Origin: Kribbella sp. VKM Ac-2569
GTDB taxonomy: Bacteria > Actinomycetota > Actinomycetes > Propionibacteriales > Kribbellaceae
Direction of reading: 5' to 3'
Assembly: GCF_004216905.1 (NCBI RefSeq)
Contig: NZ_SGXJ01000002.1
Location: forward strand, 682,001-746,000
DNA: 64,000 nt
Part shown: piece after piece, positions 1-8,057 of the stretch
Layout of the letters: every line of letters begins with the position of its first letter
How positions within the stretch are numbered: the first letter of the stretch is position 1
Program-made: the position numbers and the translations under genes
Notes under the pieces: model-generated
What the model was told of the DNA's origin: nothing
Databases searched by the model: none
The model's input: the letters and a program-made list of their open reading frames with translations, nothing else

Positions 1-4
1 AGTG

Positions 5-847
5 TTATTTACCAGGGTCCCGAGCAGCGAGTACGGCGTCGTACACGGTCCGTTTCGGGACGTTGAAGCGCTTCGCGACGTCGGAGATCGCCTGTTTGCG
101 CGGCGTACCCGCCTCCTCGTCCTTGGCCACCTCCCGCGCCAGGTCCTCCGGCGTCATGACCTTGTGCGGGTCCGCGCCGGCCACCACCAGGGTGATCTCG
201 CCCCGGACGCCCTCCTTCGACCAGGTCACGAGCTCGTCCAGCGGGCCGCGTTTCACCTCTTCGTACGTCTTCGTGAGCTCCCGGCACACCGCCGTACGCC
301 GGTCAGCGCCGAACGCCTCGGCCATCGCCTCCAAGGACTGCGTGAGCCGGTGCGGCGCCTCGAAGAACACCATCGTCCGCGGCTCGTCCTTGAGCTCGCC
401 GAGCCGTCGCGCCCGCTCGCCCGGCTTGCGCGGCAGGAACCCCTCGAACGTGAACCGGTCCACCGGCAGCCCGCTCAACGCGAGCGCCGTCAGCACCGCC
501 GACGGCCCCGGTACGGCGGTCACGATGACGTCGGCCTCGATCGCTGCCGCGACCAGCCGGTACCCCGGATCCGACACGCTCGGCATCCCCGCGTCCGTCA
601 CCACGACCACGGTCTGCCCGTCCAGGAGCGCCTGCAGCAACTCCGGCGTACGCTCCCGCTCGTTCCCCTCGAAGTAGCTGACCACCCGCCCACTCAGCTG
701 GATCGCCAGCCCGGACGTCAGCCGCCGCAACCGCCGCGTATCCTCCGCGGCCACCACGTCCGCCTCCGCCAGCACCCGCCCCAACCGCGGCGAAGCATCC
801 GACACGTCCCCAATAGGACTCCCAGCCAACACCAGCCGCCCGCTCAT
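5..847 (-). CDS. rsmI: 16S rRNA (cytidine-1402-2'-O)-methyltransferase RsmI
   Basis: The product (280 aa) is predicted to 2'-O-methylate C1402 of 16S rRNA using S-adenosylmethionine, tuning the ribosomal decoding centre. The sequence shows the tetrapyrrole-methylase fold of the family: an N-terminal LVLAGSPIGDVSDAS loop, the AEDTRRLRRL segment, VVTDAGMPSVSDPG, the VPGPSAVLTALALSGLP SAM-site loop, FFEAPHRL and a C-terminal GEITLVVAGA strand. The last about 45 residues form a helix-turn-helix-like tail (AISDVAKRFNVPKRTVYDAV), usual for the family. The ATG chosen is the only one that starts directly at the conserved N terminus; the open frame continues upstream only as a high-GC artefact. The gene is divergent from the mannosyltransferase, and its stop lies 5 nt from the window edge. 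Confidence 0.95.
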   Translation of the reverse strand: MSGRLVLAGSPIGDVSDASPRLGRVLAEADVVAAEDTRRLRRLTSGLAIQLSGRVVSYFEGNERERTPELLQALLDGQTVVVVTDAGMPSVSDPGYRLVAAAIEADVIVTAVPGPSAVLTALALSGLPVDRFTFEGFLPRKPGERARRLGELKDEPRTMVFFEAPHRLTQSLEAMAEAFGADRRTAVCRELTKTYEEVKRGPLDELVTWSKEGVRGEITLVVAGADPHKVMTPEDLAREVAKDEEAGTPRKQAISDVAKRFNVPKRTVYDAVLAARDPGK

Positions 848-906
848 CCGGTCATCATCCCAGCCGCTCGCACCGACGCGGGGAGGCGGTGGTACCGGGG
901 CGTCCG

Positions 907-919
907 TACGATGGCGGGC
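907..919 (+). promoter_or_regulatory. -10 element of leaderless PMT promoter
   Basis: TACGAT at 907-912 is followed by GGCGGGC and a GTG start. The same seven-base spacer GGCGGGC separates the proS -10 from its ATG. Inference from spacing; no mapped start site. Confidence 0.45.
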
Positions 920-2593
920 GTGGCTGCTGTGATCGAGGACGGAACGGTACGGCGGAGTGACGCCGGCGCGGAGCGGGAGACGCTCGGGCGGGACGTGCTC
1001 GGGAGACGGCTCCCGCCGCTCAAGGAGCGGTTGTACCCGGCGATGCCGCGGGACTTCGACGGCGGCTGGATCGCCACGCTGGTGATCACCGTGCTGGCCG
1101 GCGTACTGCGGTTCTGGCACCTCAGCACCCCGGTGAAGTTCGTCTTCGACGAGACGTACTACGCCAAGGACGCGTACAGCCTGCTCAAGTTCGGCTACGC
1201 ACGGCAGTTCATCGACCAGCCGGAGGGCGCCGCGGACAAGGCGATCCTGGCCGGCAACCTGGACGTCTTCAAGGACACCCCGAGCCTGACCGTGCACCCC
1301 GAGGTCGGCAAGTGGATGATCGCCGCCGGTGAGCAGCTGTTCGGGATGACCCCGTTCGGCTGGCGGTTCATGCCGGCGCTGTTCGGCACGCTGACCGTGC
1401 TGCTGCTGATCCGGACGGTACGCCGGATGACCCGGTCGACCCTGATCGGCTGCATCGCGGGCCTGCTGCTCGCGGTCGACGGCCTGCACTTCGTGATGTC
1501 CCGGGTCGCGCTGCTCGACATCTTCCTCGCGTTCTGGCTGGTCGCGGCGGTCTCCTGCCTGGTCGCCGACCGCGACTGGACCCGCCGCCGGCACGCCGAC
1601 ACCCTCGACAAGCCAGTCACCGACGGCGAGCGCCGTACGATCGGCCGCTGGCTGCTGATCCGGCCGTGGCGGATCGCCGCGGGTATCTGCTTCGGCCTCG
1701 CGCTCGGCACCAAGTGGTCGGCGGTCTGGGTGCTCGCCGCGTTCGGCGTGATGGCGTTCGCCTGGGACTTCGGGGCCCGGCGTGCGCTCGGCGTACGGTT
1801 CGCGTTCGTGAAGTCGGCCCTGGTCGACGGCATCCCGGCGTTCGTCAGCCTGGTGCTGGTCGCGGTCGTCACGTACGTCGCGACCTGGACCGGCTGGCTG
1901 CTGCACGACAACGCCTACGACCACAACTGGGCCGCGAGCAACCCGGCGCACGGCGTGATGAAGGTCGTGCCGGACGACTTCCGGTCGCTGCTGGCGTACC
2001 ACAAGGAAGTCCTCGCCTTCCACACCGGCGACTACATCAAGCACGCCACCCACCCGTACGCCTCGAACCCGGCCGGCTGGCCGATCATCGCCCGCCCGAT
2101 CGGTTTCGACGCGGTCAACGACATCAAGCCCGGTACGCCGGGCTGCAACGCACCCACCGGGACCAACTGTCTGCAGGTGATCTCTGCCCTCGGTACGCCG
2201 CTGTTGTGGTGGGGAGGTGCGCTCGCACTGATCGCGGCGCTGGTGCTGTGGATAGGCACGCGCGATTGGCGGCTCGGCATACCGATCGTCGGGTTCGTGA
2301 CGTGCTGGGTGCCGTGGTTCGCGTTCGACGACCGGCCGATCTTCTTCTTCTACGCCGTCACGATGATCCCGTTCACGGTGATGGCCCTGGCGCTGATCCT
2401 CGGCAAGGTCCTCGGCCCGGCTCGAGAAGCGATGAGTACGGCGACTCCGCGCCGGTTGATCGGCACTGCGGTGGTCGGCGCGTTCGTCGTCCTCGTCGTG
2501 CTGAACTTCGCCTACATCTGGCCGATCCTGACCGACGAGGTGCTCCCGCACCCGGACTGGCTCAGCCGCATGTGGTTCAAGACCTGGATCTAG
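920..2593 (+). CDS. dolichyl/polyprenyl-phosphate-mannose--protein mannosyltransferase (PMT, GT39)
   Basis: This polytopic membrane enzyme is predicted to transfer mannose from polyprenyl-phosphate-mannose to Ser/Thr of secreted proteins, as actinobacterial Pmt does. The sequence (about 557 aa) shows an N-terminal cytoplasmic tail, many hydrophobic segments, and the catalytic acidic loop FVFDETYYAKDAYS after the first membrane span. It also has the HPEVGKWMIAAGE motif and the second-loop SRVALLDIFLAFW motif. A strong -10-like TACGAT at 907-912 lies 7 nt before the GTG at 920, the spacing of other leaderless genes here, so I start there. An in-frame ATG at 911 would overlap that -10. The stop codon abuts, without overlap, the stop of the convergent DUF1707 gene. 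Confidence 0.9.
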   Translation: MAAVIEDGTVRRSDAGAERETLGRDVLGRRLPPLKERLYPAMPRDFDGGWIATLVITVLAGVLRFWHLSTPVKFVFDETYYAKDAYSLLKFGYARQFIDQPEGAADKAILAGNLDVFKDTPSLTVHPEVGKWMIAAGEQLFGMTPFGWRFMPALFGTLTVLLLIRTVRRMTRSTLIGCIAGLLLAVDGLHFVMSRVALLDIFLAFWLVAAVSCLVADRDWTRRRHADTLDKPVTDGERRTIGRWLLIRPWRIAAGICFGLALGTKWSAVWVLAAFGVMAFAWDFGARRALGVRFAFVKSALVDGIPAFVSLVLVAVVTYVATWTGWLLHDNAYDHNWAASNPAHGVMKVVPDDFRSLLAYHKEVLAFHTGDYIKHATHPYASNPAGWPIIARPIGFDAVNDIKPGTPGCNAPTGTNCLQVISALGTPLLWWGGALALIAALVLWIGTRDWRLGIPIVGFVTCWVPWFAFDDRPIFFFYAVTMIPFTVMALALILGKVLGPAREAMSTATPRRLIGTAVVGAFVVLVVLNFAYIWPILTDEVLPHPDWLSRMWFKTWI

Positions 2594-3265
2594 CTAGTGG
2601 AGCTCGTGGTGGCCTTTGCCTTTGAGTTTCTTGCCGTGGCGTTTGGCTGAGGACTGGCCGCCGACGCCGCCGAACAGGGCAAGGCCCTTGACCACGACGA
2701 CCGGCGCGTTCGGGTCCGGGTCGTCGCTGCCGCGGGCGCCGAAGCCGCCGAAGATGCCGACGCCCTCGTTGCGGACCGTCACGCCTTCCGGGACGGTGAT
2801 GTCGATGCCGCCGAACACCGCGAACGCCCAGATCGTCACCTCGCGGCCCTCGAAGACCGCGTTGGTCATGTCCAGATCGTGCCCGCCGAACACCGCGAAC
2901 GCATTCGTACGGCGCTTCACCCGCCAGCGGCCCTTCCGCTCGCCGCCGCCGAAGATCGCCACCATCGTGTCGAAGCTCTGCTCCGGGTCGGCCGGCTCCT
3001 CGATCGGCACCAGGCTGGTCGACGCGGCCGCGGCAGGCTGCGCCACTGGCGTCGGCTGACCGGGTACGACGAGGTCGCGGGTGATCGGCTCGAGCTCGCC
3101 GAGGGTCTTCGCCTCCAGGGTCTGCTCGAGACGCTCGGAGTGCTCCTCCTGCGTCAACCGGCCCGACATCAGGGCATCCCGCAGTACGTCGACCACCTGG
3201 TCACGATCGATGTCGGACGCCCGCAGATGTGCGTGCGGGTGCGGGCGGTCGGGCAGGTTCTCCAT
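2594..3265 (-). CDS. DUF1707 / LiaF-like C-terminal domain protein
   Basis: The product is 223 aa. Residues about 12-65 form a DUF1707 domain (LRASDIDRDQVVDVLRDAL, SGRLTQEEHSERLEQTLEAKT). A Pro/Ala linker follows, then a C-terminal beta-helix-like domain with repeated AVFGG/IFGG motifs (NAFAVFGGHDLD, FAVFGGIDITVPEG, VGIFGGFGARG, LALFGGVGG). This resembles the DUF2154/LiaF-C domain used in envelope-stress sensing. No membrane segment is evident. I chose the ATG immediately before ENLPDRP; the reading frame extends 37 codons further without homology. A perfect 12-nt palindrome lies 9 bp upstream of the start and matches the core of the operator before padR at 51.8 kb. The exact function is unknown. 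Confidence 0.8.
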   Translation of the reverse strand: MENLPDRPHPHAHLRASDIDRDQVVDVLRDALMSGRLTQEEHSERLEQTLEAKTLGELEPITRDLVVPGQPTPVAQPAAAASTSLVPIEEPADPEQSFDTMVAIFGGGERKGRWRVKRRTNAFAVFGGHDLDMTNAVFEGREVTIWAFAVFGGIDITVPEGVTVRNEGVGIFGGFGARGSDDPDPNAPVVVVKGLALFGGVGGQSSAKRHGKKLKGKGHHELH

Positions 3266-3273
3266 AAAACGGA

Positions 3274-3285
3274 ACGATATATCGT
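3274..3285. promoter_or_regulatory. putative PadR operator (ACGATATATCGT)
   Basis: This is a perfect 12-nt palindrome just upstream of the DUF1707/LiaF-like gene, overlapping its probable -10 region. Its ten-base core CGATATATCG is identical to the centre of the dyad upstream of padR at 51.8 kb. It is AT-rich in a very GC-rich background. PadR binding is inference. Confidence 0.55.
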
Positions 3286-3336
3286 AACGGGCTCCGTGAG
3301 GACCCCGATTAATCCCGGAACCGACCCTGATGAATG

Positions 3337-3401
3337 GCGTCCTTGAGCACCCACCAACCGTTTTCGGGCGGCTCAAATGGTTGATGGGTGCTCAAGGACG
3401 C
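3337..3401 (-). terminator. long hairpin ending the metallophore-like operon
   Basis: Two 23-nt arms (3337-3359 and 3379-3401) are inverted copies with one mismatch, around a 19-nt loop. The distal arm includes the TGA stop of the MFS gene. No clear U-tract follows, as is common for actinobacterial I-shaped terminators. It separates the operon from the DUF1707 gene on the same strand. Confidence 0.7.
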
Positions 3402-4621
3402 GGCTCACTCCGGCGCTGGACTTCGAGTGCGCAGATGACTGCGGTCAGCGTGATCGCGGCGAAGGTGATCGCCGTACCGGGGTAGCCGCCCAGGCCCAGG
3501 CCGAGGCCGCCGATCGCGGCGCCGAGGAACGTGCCGAGGCTCATGCCGGCCGCGTTGACGCTGAGCGCGGAGCCACGGAGATCACCGCTGCGACGGACCA
3601 GCAGGGTGGTGACACAGGCCGCGACCGTTGCGTGGCTGACGCCCATCAGAGCGGTGAGGAGCAGGGTGAGTGGGAGCGTCGGCGAGAAGTAGAACGCGGA
3701 GACCGCGAGCAGGGCGACAGTGATGCCGCCGACAAGCAGCCGCTCGGGGGTGATCCACGGACGATCGGTGGCGAGGTACCGGCCGGAGATGAGGTTGCCG
3801 AGGAAGAACGACGCGCCGCTGAGCGACCAGACCAGCGCGAACCAGCCCGGCGCGAGGTCGAACTTCTCGTCGTAGAACGCCGCGAGGTAAGCGAGGTAGC
3901 CCATGAAGGCCGCGGTCCGCAGCATCGCGATGGCCAGCAGTGGGAGCGCGCCAGGGATCCGAGCGAGCTCGCGGTACGTCGCCAGGTAGCTCATCCGCTC
4001 CCTGTTGGTGATCGGTGCTTTGCGCCCGCGCCCGCGCCAGAAGAAGGCCGCCGCCAGGACGAGCGAGATCGCTGCCGCCGCCAGCAGGTTGCCCCGCCAG
4101 CCCCAGATCAGGCCCGGCCCGGCGAGCACCGGCGCCGCCAGCATCGCCATCGCCGACGTCGTCGCGGACACCAGCGTCGCCGCACGGCCCGCCGCGGCCG
4201 GCGACCTGAACCGGTCTGCGGCCGCGGCCCCGATCGAGGGCGCCAGGATCGACGTCGACGCCCCGATCAGCAGGCAGAACGCGGCCAGCGCAAACACGTT
4301 GCCCACAGCCCCCAATGCGGCCGAGACGCCGAGCAGCGCGAGCCCGCCCGCGGCGACCAACTCCCGCGGCGCGCGGTCCATCAACGGCGCCAGCACCACA
4401 CCGACCGCTAGCGCTGCTAGCCCACCGAGCCCTCGCAGTCCACCGATCTCCGCGACGCTCCCGCCGGCCGCCTCGGAGATCGGCACCAGATACATCCCGA
4501 ACACCGTGAACGGGATCAGGCTCACCGTCGACGCCAGCAGGAACGGCCACAGCCGCCGGGCCATCCGAAGATCGCCCGGGACTGCTGCCGGGAGTGCGGT
4601 GAGGTTCTGCTGCGTGCTCAT
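3392..4621 (-). CDS. MFS transporter, probable small-molecule (metallophore) exporter
   Basis: The 409-aa protein has about twelve hydrophobic segments typical of the major facilitator superfamily (for example LWPFLLASTVSLIPFTVFGMY, LLTALMGVSHATVAACVTTLL). It has an MDRAPRE-type loop between TM2 and TM3 and a central charged loop (RGRGRKAPITNRERM). Its ATG overlaps the stop of the DUF364 gene by 4 nt (ATGA), so it is the last cistron of the seven-gene operon beginning at 11.3 kb. By analogy with CntE, the MFS exporter of the staphylopine cluster, I infer export of the product made by the two upstream enzymes. The substrate cannot be read from the sequence. Confidence 0.85.
   Translation of the reverse strand: MSTQQNLTALPAAVPGDLRMARRLWPFLLASTVSLIPFTVFGMYLVPISEAAGGSVAEIGGLRGLGGLAALAVGVVLAPLMDRAPRELVAAGGLALLGVSAALGAVGNVFALAAFCLLIGASTSILAPSIGAAAADRFRSPAAAGRAATLVSATTSAMAMLAAPVLAGPGLIWGWRGNLLAAAAISLVLAAAFFWRGRGRKAPITNRERMSYLATYRELARIPGALPLLAIAMLRTAAFMGYLAYLAAFYDEKFDLAPGWFALVWSLSGASFFLGNLISGRYLATDRPWITPERLLVGGITVALLAVSAFYFSPTLPLTLLLTALMGVSHATVAACVTTLLVRRSGDLRGSALSVNAAGMSLGTFLGAAIGGLGLGLGGYPGTAITFAAITLTAVICALEVQRRSEPRP
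4408..4420. repeat. CTAGC-N3-GCTAG palindrome, copy 1
   Basis: A 13-nt palindrome inside the MFS gene, reading two CTA leucine codons in an LAALA segment. It is one of four exact copies between 4.4 and 12.2 kb. Confidence 0.5.
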
Positions 4622-5427
4622 GTATCCGTCCTGTAGCGATAGAGGCTGCTCGGGCGGGAGCTGAACTGGGAAAAGGGAAAGGGTTCCGCGGACAGCGCGG
4701 TGACGCCGGCGCCGAGGAACGCGCGGGCCACGGCACTACCGGTCTGAGCGTAGACGGCGAGCGGCTTCGATTGCTCACGGCAACGAGTCAGGAGTACGTC
4801 GAAGCTGCCGTTGGACAGTGTCATACCGGTGGCGACAATCGCGTCGGCTGCGTCGACCACCTCGATCATGTCGCGGGACACGGGAAGGCCGGAGGCGGTC
4901 TCGCGGAGGTTGAGGTCGCACGGGAGACAGACACCGCCGCGCGCGGCGATCGCGTCGACGAGCGGGTTCACGACGCCGATCAGCGCGACTTTGGTGCCTT
5001 CGGCAACATAGAGCAGTCCGGCGACGGCTGCGTCACGGGCGCGGGCACGATCGTCCGGCGTACCGGCAGGAAGGACGACTTCCTCGGCGTACGGCGCGGT
5101 GTGGTGCGGCTCGACCGCGGCCAGGTAGGCGTCCAGCGCGGCGATGCGGACAGGGAGCGGGTCGTTGGAGGAGAGTACGTCGGCGAGCGTGCGGCCGGAG
5201 GTGTCGGCGCAGTACGCCGGGTCGAGCTCGCCCGACTCGAAGGAGCAGGCGCCGAACACCTCTCCTACTCGCAACAGCACGTAGTAGTTCCGGTAGGTGA
5301 CGTCGGCGCCGGGCAGGCGTGTCGTGTGGTGCAGCCAGAACGCACTGGTGATGTCGAGGTCCGCCGGGGACGGACCACGCGATCCGGCGAGTACCTCTGC
5401 GGTCAGATCAGCCACGGAAGCGGTCAT
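4618..5427 (-). CDS. DUF364 / Rossmann-like putative heavy-metal chelation protein
   Basis: The product is 269 aa. The N-terminal half resembles DUF4213 (FWLHHTTRLPGADVTYRNYYVLLRVGEVFG, then GRTLADVLSSNDPLPVRIAALDAYLA). The C-terminal half has the DUF364 pattern: KVALIGVVNPLVDAI, a CDLNLRE-type loop, DAADAIVATGMTLSNGSFDVLL and a late strand-turn segment. DUF364 is described in databases as a putative heavy-metal chelation domain; its chemistry is not settled. Two cysteines sit in CLPCD. The gene starts 39 nt after the PLP-enzyme stop and overlaps the MFS start by 4 nt. Its place between an amino-acid-type PLP enzyme and an exporter suggests it completes or handles a metal ligand (inference). 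Confidence 0.75.
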   Translation of the reverse strand: MTASVADLTAEVLAGSRGPSPADLDITSAFWLHHTTRLPGADVTYRNYYVLLRVGEVFGACSFESGELDPAYCADTSGRTLADVLSSNDPLPVRIAALDAYLAAVEPHHTAPYAEEVVLPAGTPDDRARARDAAVAGLLYVAEGTKVALIGVVNPLVDAIAARGGVCLPCDLNLRETASGLPVSRDMIEVVDAADAIVATGMTLSNGSFDVLLTRCREQSKPLAVYAQTGSAVARAFLGAGVTALSAEPFPFSQFSSRPSSLYRYRTDT

Positions 5428-5466
5428 GGGAGATCAGCCAGCCTTTCGGGGTTGTCGTGCCTCACA

Positions 5467-6525
5467 TTAATGCGACGGAGTCGCAGATGGAAACTCCTCG
5501 CGCCGGGCCTGCGTGGATTCCCGGCGGTCCCACGACATCGCCGACCAGGGCACCGCGAGCTCGTCCAGCGAGTCGATCTCCCGCGGCCGCATCGACGCCA
5601 TCGGCCGCGCCTCGGCGTGCCGGGCGAACGCGGATTCGACGTACCGCGTCCCGGTGTCCGCGGCCAGGAAAACGTGTTTCCGTCCGCGGTCGCAGTTGTG
5701 CTCCCACAACGCCGACAGGTACGCCGCCCCGGCGGACAGTCCCGCGAACACGCCGGACGTGCGGAGCAGATCCACCGCAGCCGACATCGCGTAGTCGAAT
5801 GAGACCCAGTGCAACCGGTCGTACAGCTCGTGGCGCACGTTCCGGAACTCGATCGAGCTGCCGATCCCTGCGATGATCATCTCCGGGTCCTGCGTGTGCC
5901 CGGCCCCGAACGTGACGCTCCCGAACGGCTGCACGCCGACCAGGTTGACGTCCCGGCCGCGCTCCCGCAGGTACGCCGCGATCGCGCCAGTCGACGCGCC
6001 CGTACCGACACCGCCGACCAGACACAGCGGACCGGTCGGCACCAACTCCGCCACAAGATCGGCGATCGCGCCGTACCCGAGGTAGTGGATGTCGTCGTGG
6101 TACTGCTGCATCCAGTGGTATGTCGGGTTGTCGCGGAGGATCTCGCCGATCCGGCGGACCCGGAGGTTCTGGTCGAGCTGCAGGTTGTTCGACGACGGCA
6201 CCTGCTCGATGGTCGCGCCGAGGATCTCGAGCTGGATCTTGAGCGTCCGGTCGACCGTGGTCGAGCCGACGATGTGGCACTTCATCCCGTACCGGTGGCA
6301 GGCGAGCGCGAGCGCGTGCGCGTAGATCCCGCTCGAGCTGTCGATCAGCGTGTCACCGGGCCGGACCTGCCCGGTCTCCAGGAGCCGGCGGACGGCGCCG
6401 AGCGCGGAGTACACCTTCATGGTTTCGAACCGCAGGCAGATCAAGTCGTCCCCGGACCCGGAACTGACGCGGATCGGGTCCGGGTCCTTGATGGCCTCCG
6501 CCAGGTGGTCGTGCAGTCGCGTCAT
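5467..6525 (-). CDS. divergent PLP-dependent enzyme, cysteine synthase / SbnA-like fold
   Basis: The 352-aa protein has the type II PLP-enzyme fold. LRFETMKVYSALGAVRRLLETG aligns with the KLE...S-x-KDR region of cysteine synthases, with the Schiff-base lysine retained in TMKVY (about residue 37). The phosphate/carboxylate loop is SSSGIYAHALAL instead of TSGNTG. The glycine-rich phosphate cup is GGVGTGASTG. Such enzymes replace a leaving group at C-beta of serine derivatives; SbnA uses O-phosphoserine and glutamate to make a siderophore precursor. The altered loop argues against housekeeping CysK. ATG overlaps the ATPase stop (ATGA). I infer synthesis of an amino-acid-derived metallophore precursor; the substrate is unknown. 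Confidence 0.75.
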   Translation of the reverse strand: MTRLHDHLAEAIKDPDPIRVSSGSGDDLICLRFETMKVYSALGAVRRLLETGQVRPGDTLIDSSSGIYAHALALACHRYGMKCHIVGSTTVDRTLKIQLEILGATIEQVPSSNNLQLDQNLRVRRIGEILRDNPTYHWMQQYHDDIHYLGYGAIADLVAELVPTGPLCLVGGVGTGASTGAIAAYLRERGRDVNLVGVQPFGSVTFGAGHTQDPEMIIAGIGSSIEFRNVRHELYDRLHWVSFDYAMSAAVDLLRTSGVFAGLSAGAAYLSALWEHNCDRGRKHVFLAADTGTRYVESAFARHAEARPMASMRPREIDSLDELAVPWSAMSWDRRESTQARREEFPSATPSH

Positions 6526-8057
6526 CGGCGCGGTTCGCTCCTTGGGTCGAGTGTCAGCACGGGCGGAGTATGGGGGTCGTCGCCGATCCGGGTGGCTGCG
6601 ACCAGCCGCCGGGTCAGCTCGTGGTGCGGCTCGGTCGTGATCGTCGCGGGCGGGCCTTGCTCGACCACCCGGCCGGCGTCGAGGACCAAGACCCGGTCCG
6701 CGACGGCTGCGACCAGGCGCAGGTCGTGGCCGATCCAGATCAGCGCCGTACCGCGGTCCTTGAGCTCGGTCAGGAGGTCGAGGACGAGCGCCGTACCGTG
6801 ATCGTCGAGGGCGGTGGTGATCTCGTCGCAGATCAGTACGTCGGGTTTTGCTAGCACTGCTCGCGCGAGGGCGGCGCGTTGCAGCTCACCGCCGGACAGG
6901 CGGCTCGGCGGGCGCGCGGCGGTGATCGCGGCGACCCCGAGACGGGCCAGCGTGGCGACGGCCTCGGCGTGGGCCTGGTCCGGCGCGAGTCCGCGGAGGC
7001 GTTGCGCCGTACGGGCGACCTGCTGATCGACGGGTCGCCGTTCGTCGAATGAGCCGCGGACCTCCTGCCAGACGTACTGGACGCGGCGGTGTTGGTCGGG
7101 GGTGCGCTTCCGGAGGACCGGGAGCGGTTCGTCGTCGAGCAGGATGGTGCCGGTGTAGCGCTCGTGCAGGCCAGCCAGGCAGCGGGCCAAGGTGGTCTTG
7201 CCGCTGCCGGAGCGACCGACGACCCCGAGACAGGCACCGGCGCGGACGGCGAGGTCAGCCTCGTGCAGGACGACATCGCGCCCGCGGGGACGCAGCGAGG
7301 CAGACAGGTTCATTGCCGTTAGCAACGGTTGCCCGGCGGCGGAGGTTCCCCTGACCTCCAGGTCCGGCGCAGGTGGGAGTACGTCGGTGGCGATCACCTG
7401 ACCGGCATCGAGGACTACGACGCGCGACGCGAGGGCGCGGACCAGGTCGAGATCGTGACTGAGCAGCAAGATGCCGAGTCCGGTGGCGGCGAGATCTCTG
7501 AGTTCGTGGACGAGTTGCAGCCGGGTGATCGAGTCGAGACCGGTGCTCGGCTCGTCGAGCACGAGTACCTGCGGCCGGCAGGTGAGCGTCTGCGCGAGCG
7601 CCACTCGTTGCCGCTGGCCACCGGAGAACTGATACGGAAAACGTTTGAGGGTTGCGCGATCCTGTGGCAGTTGGGCCGCACGGACGGCTTCGCGGGCGTC
7701 GCCGTCGTGCAAGTTCGCCAGCTCCTGCAGCGTCGTACCGATCCGTCGGGCCGGGTTCAGCGCACTGCCGGGATGCTGCGGCATGTAGGCGACGACGCGG
7801 CCGCGTACCGACGGCGCCGCGGCAGTCACACCATTGCTGTCGACAACCAGTTGCCCGTCGACCTCGACGTGTCCGGCCAGTCGTACGCCGTCACCGTGTT
7901 CGCCTAGCAGTGCTAGCGCCGAGGTGGTCTTCCCCGACCCGGAGGCGCCAACCAGAGCGGTCACGTCCCCCGCCACGACCTCGAACGAAACCCCATCGAC
8001 CAGCACCGCGTCCCCGGCGGTCGCGGACAGCCCGGTCACACGCACCACCGGCGTCAT
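6522..8057 (-). CDS. ABC transporter ATP-binding protein with two fused nucleotide-binding domains (Opp/Nik type)
   Basis: At 511 aa it contains two complete ATPase domains. The first has Walker A GASGSGKTT (about residue 37), signature FSGGQRQRVALAQ, Walker B VLVLDEPSTGLD and the LLSHDLDLV switch. The second has Walker A GRSGSGKTT (about residue 300), Q-loop YVWQEV, signature LSGGELQRAALARA, DVLICDEITTALD and WIGHDLRLV. It is equivalent to fused DppD/DppF or NikD/NikE and would energise the two permeases encoded just upstream. The ATG at 8057 overlaps the preceding permease stop and begins the conserved VRVTGLSATAG strand. The open frame upstream of it is spurious. Confidence 0.92.
   Translation of the reverse strand: MTPVVRVTGLSATAGDAVLVDGVSFEVVAGDVTALVGASGSGKTTSALALLGEHGDGVRLAGHVEVDGQLVVDSNGVTAAAPSVRGRVVAYMPQHPGSALNPARRIGTTLQELANLHDGDAREAVRAAQLPQDRATLKRFPYQFSGGQRQRVALAQTLTCRPQVLVLDEPSTGLDSITRLQLVHELRDLAATGLGILLLSHDLDLVRALASRVVVLDAGQVIATDVLPPAPDLEVRGTSAAGQPLLTAMNLSASLRPRGRDVVLHEADLAVRAGACLGVVGRSGSGKTTLARCLAGLHERYTGTILLDDEPLPVLRKRTPDQHRRVQYVWQEVRGSFDERRPVDQQVARTAQRLRGLAPDQAHAEAVATLARLGVAAITAARPPSRLSGGELQRAALARAVLAKPDVLICDEITTALDDHGTALVLDLLTELKDRGTALIWIGHDLRLVAAVADRVLVLDAGRVVEQGPPATITTEPHHELTRRLVAATRIGDDPHTPPVLTLDPRSEPRR
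7904..7916. repeat. CTAGC-N3-GCTAG palindrome, copy 2
   Basis: An exact 13-nt palindrome within the ATPase gene (ALALLG segment), using rare CTA codons. Confidence 0.5.

Noticed and set aside
5-2551. 848-codon minus-strand frame covering rsmI and the mannosyltransferase
   Set aside because: Only the part up to 847 matches a family; the rest is antisense to PMT with Arg/Asp/Gln-rich composition typical of high-GC shadow frames.
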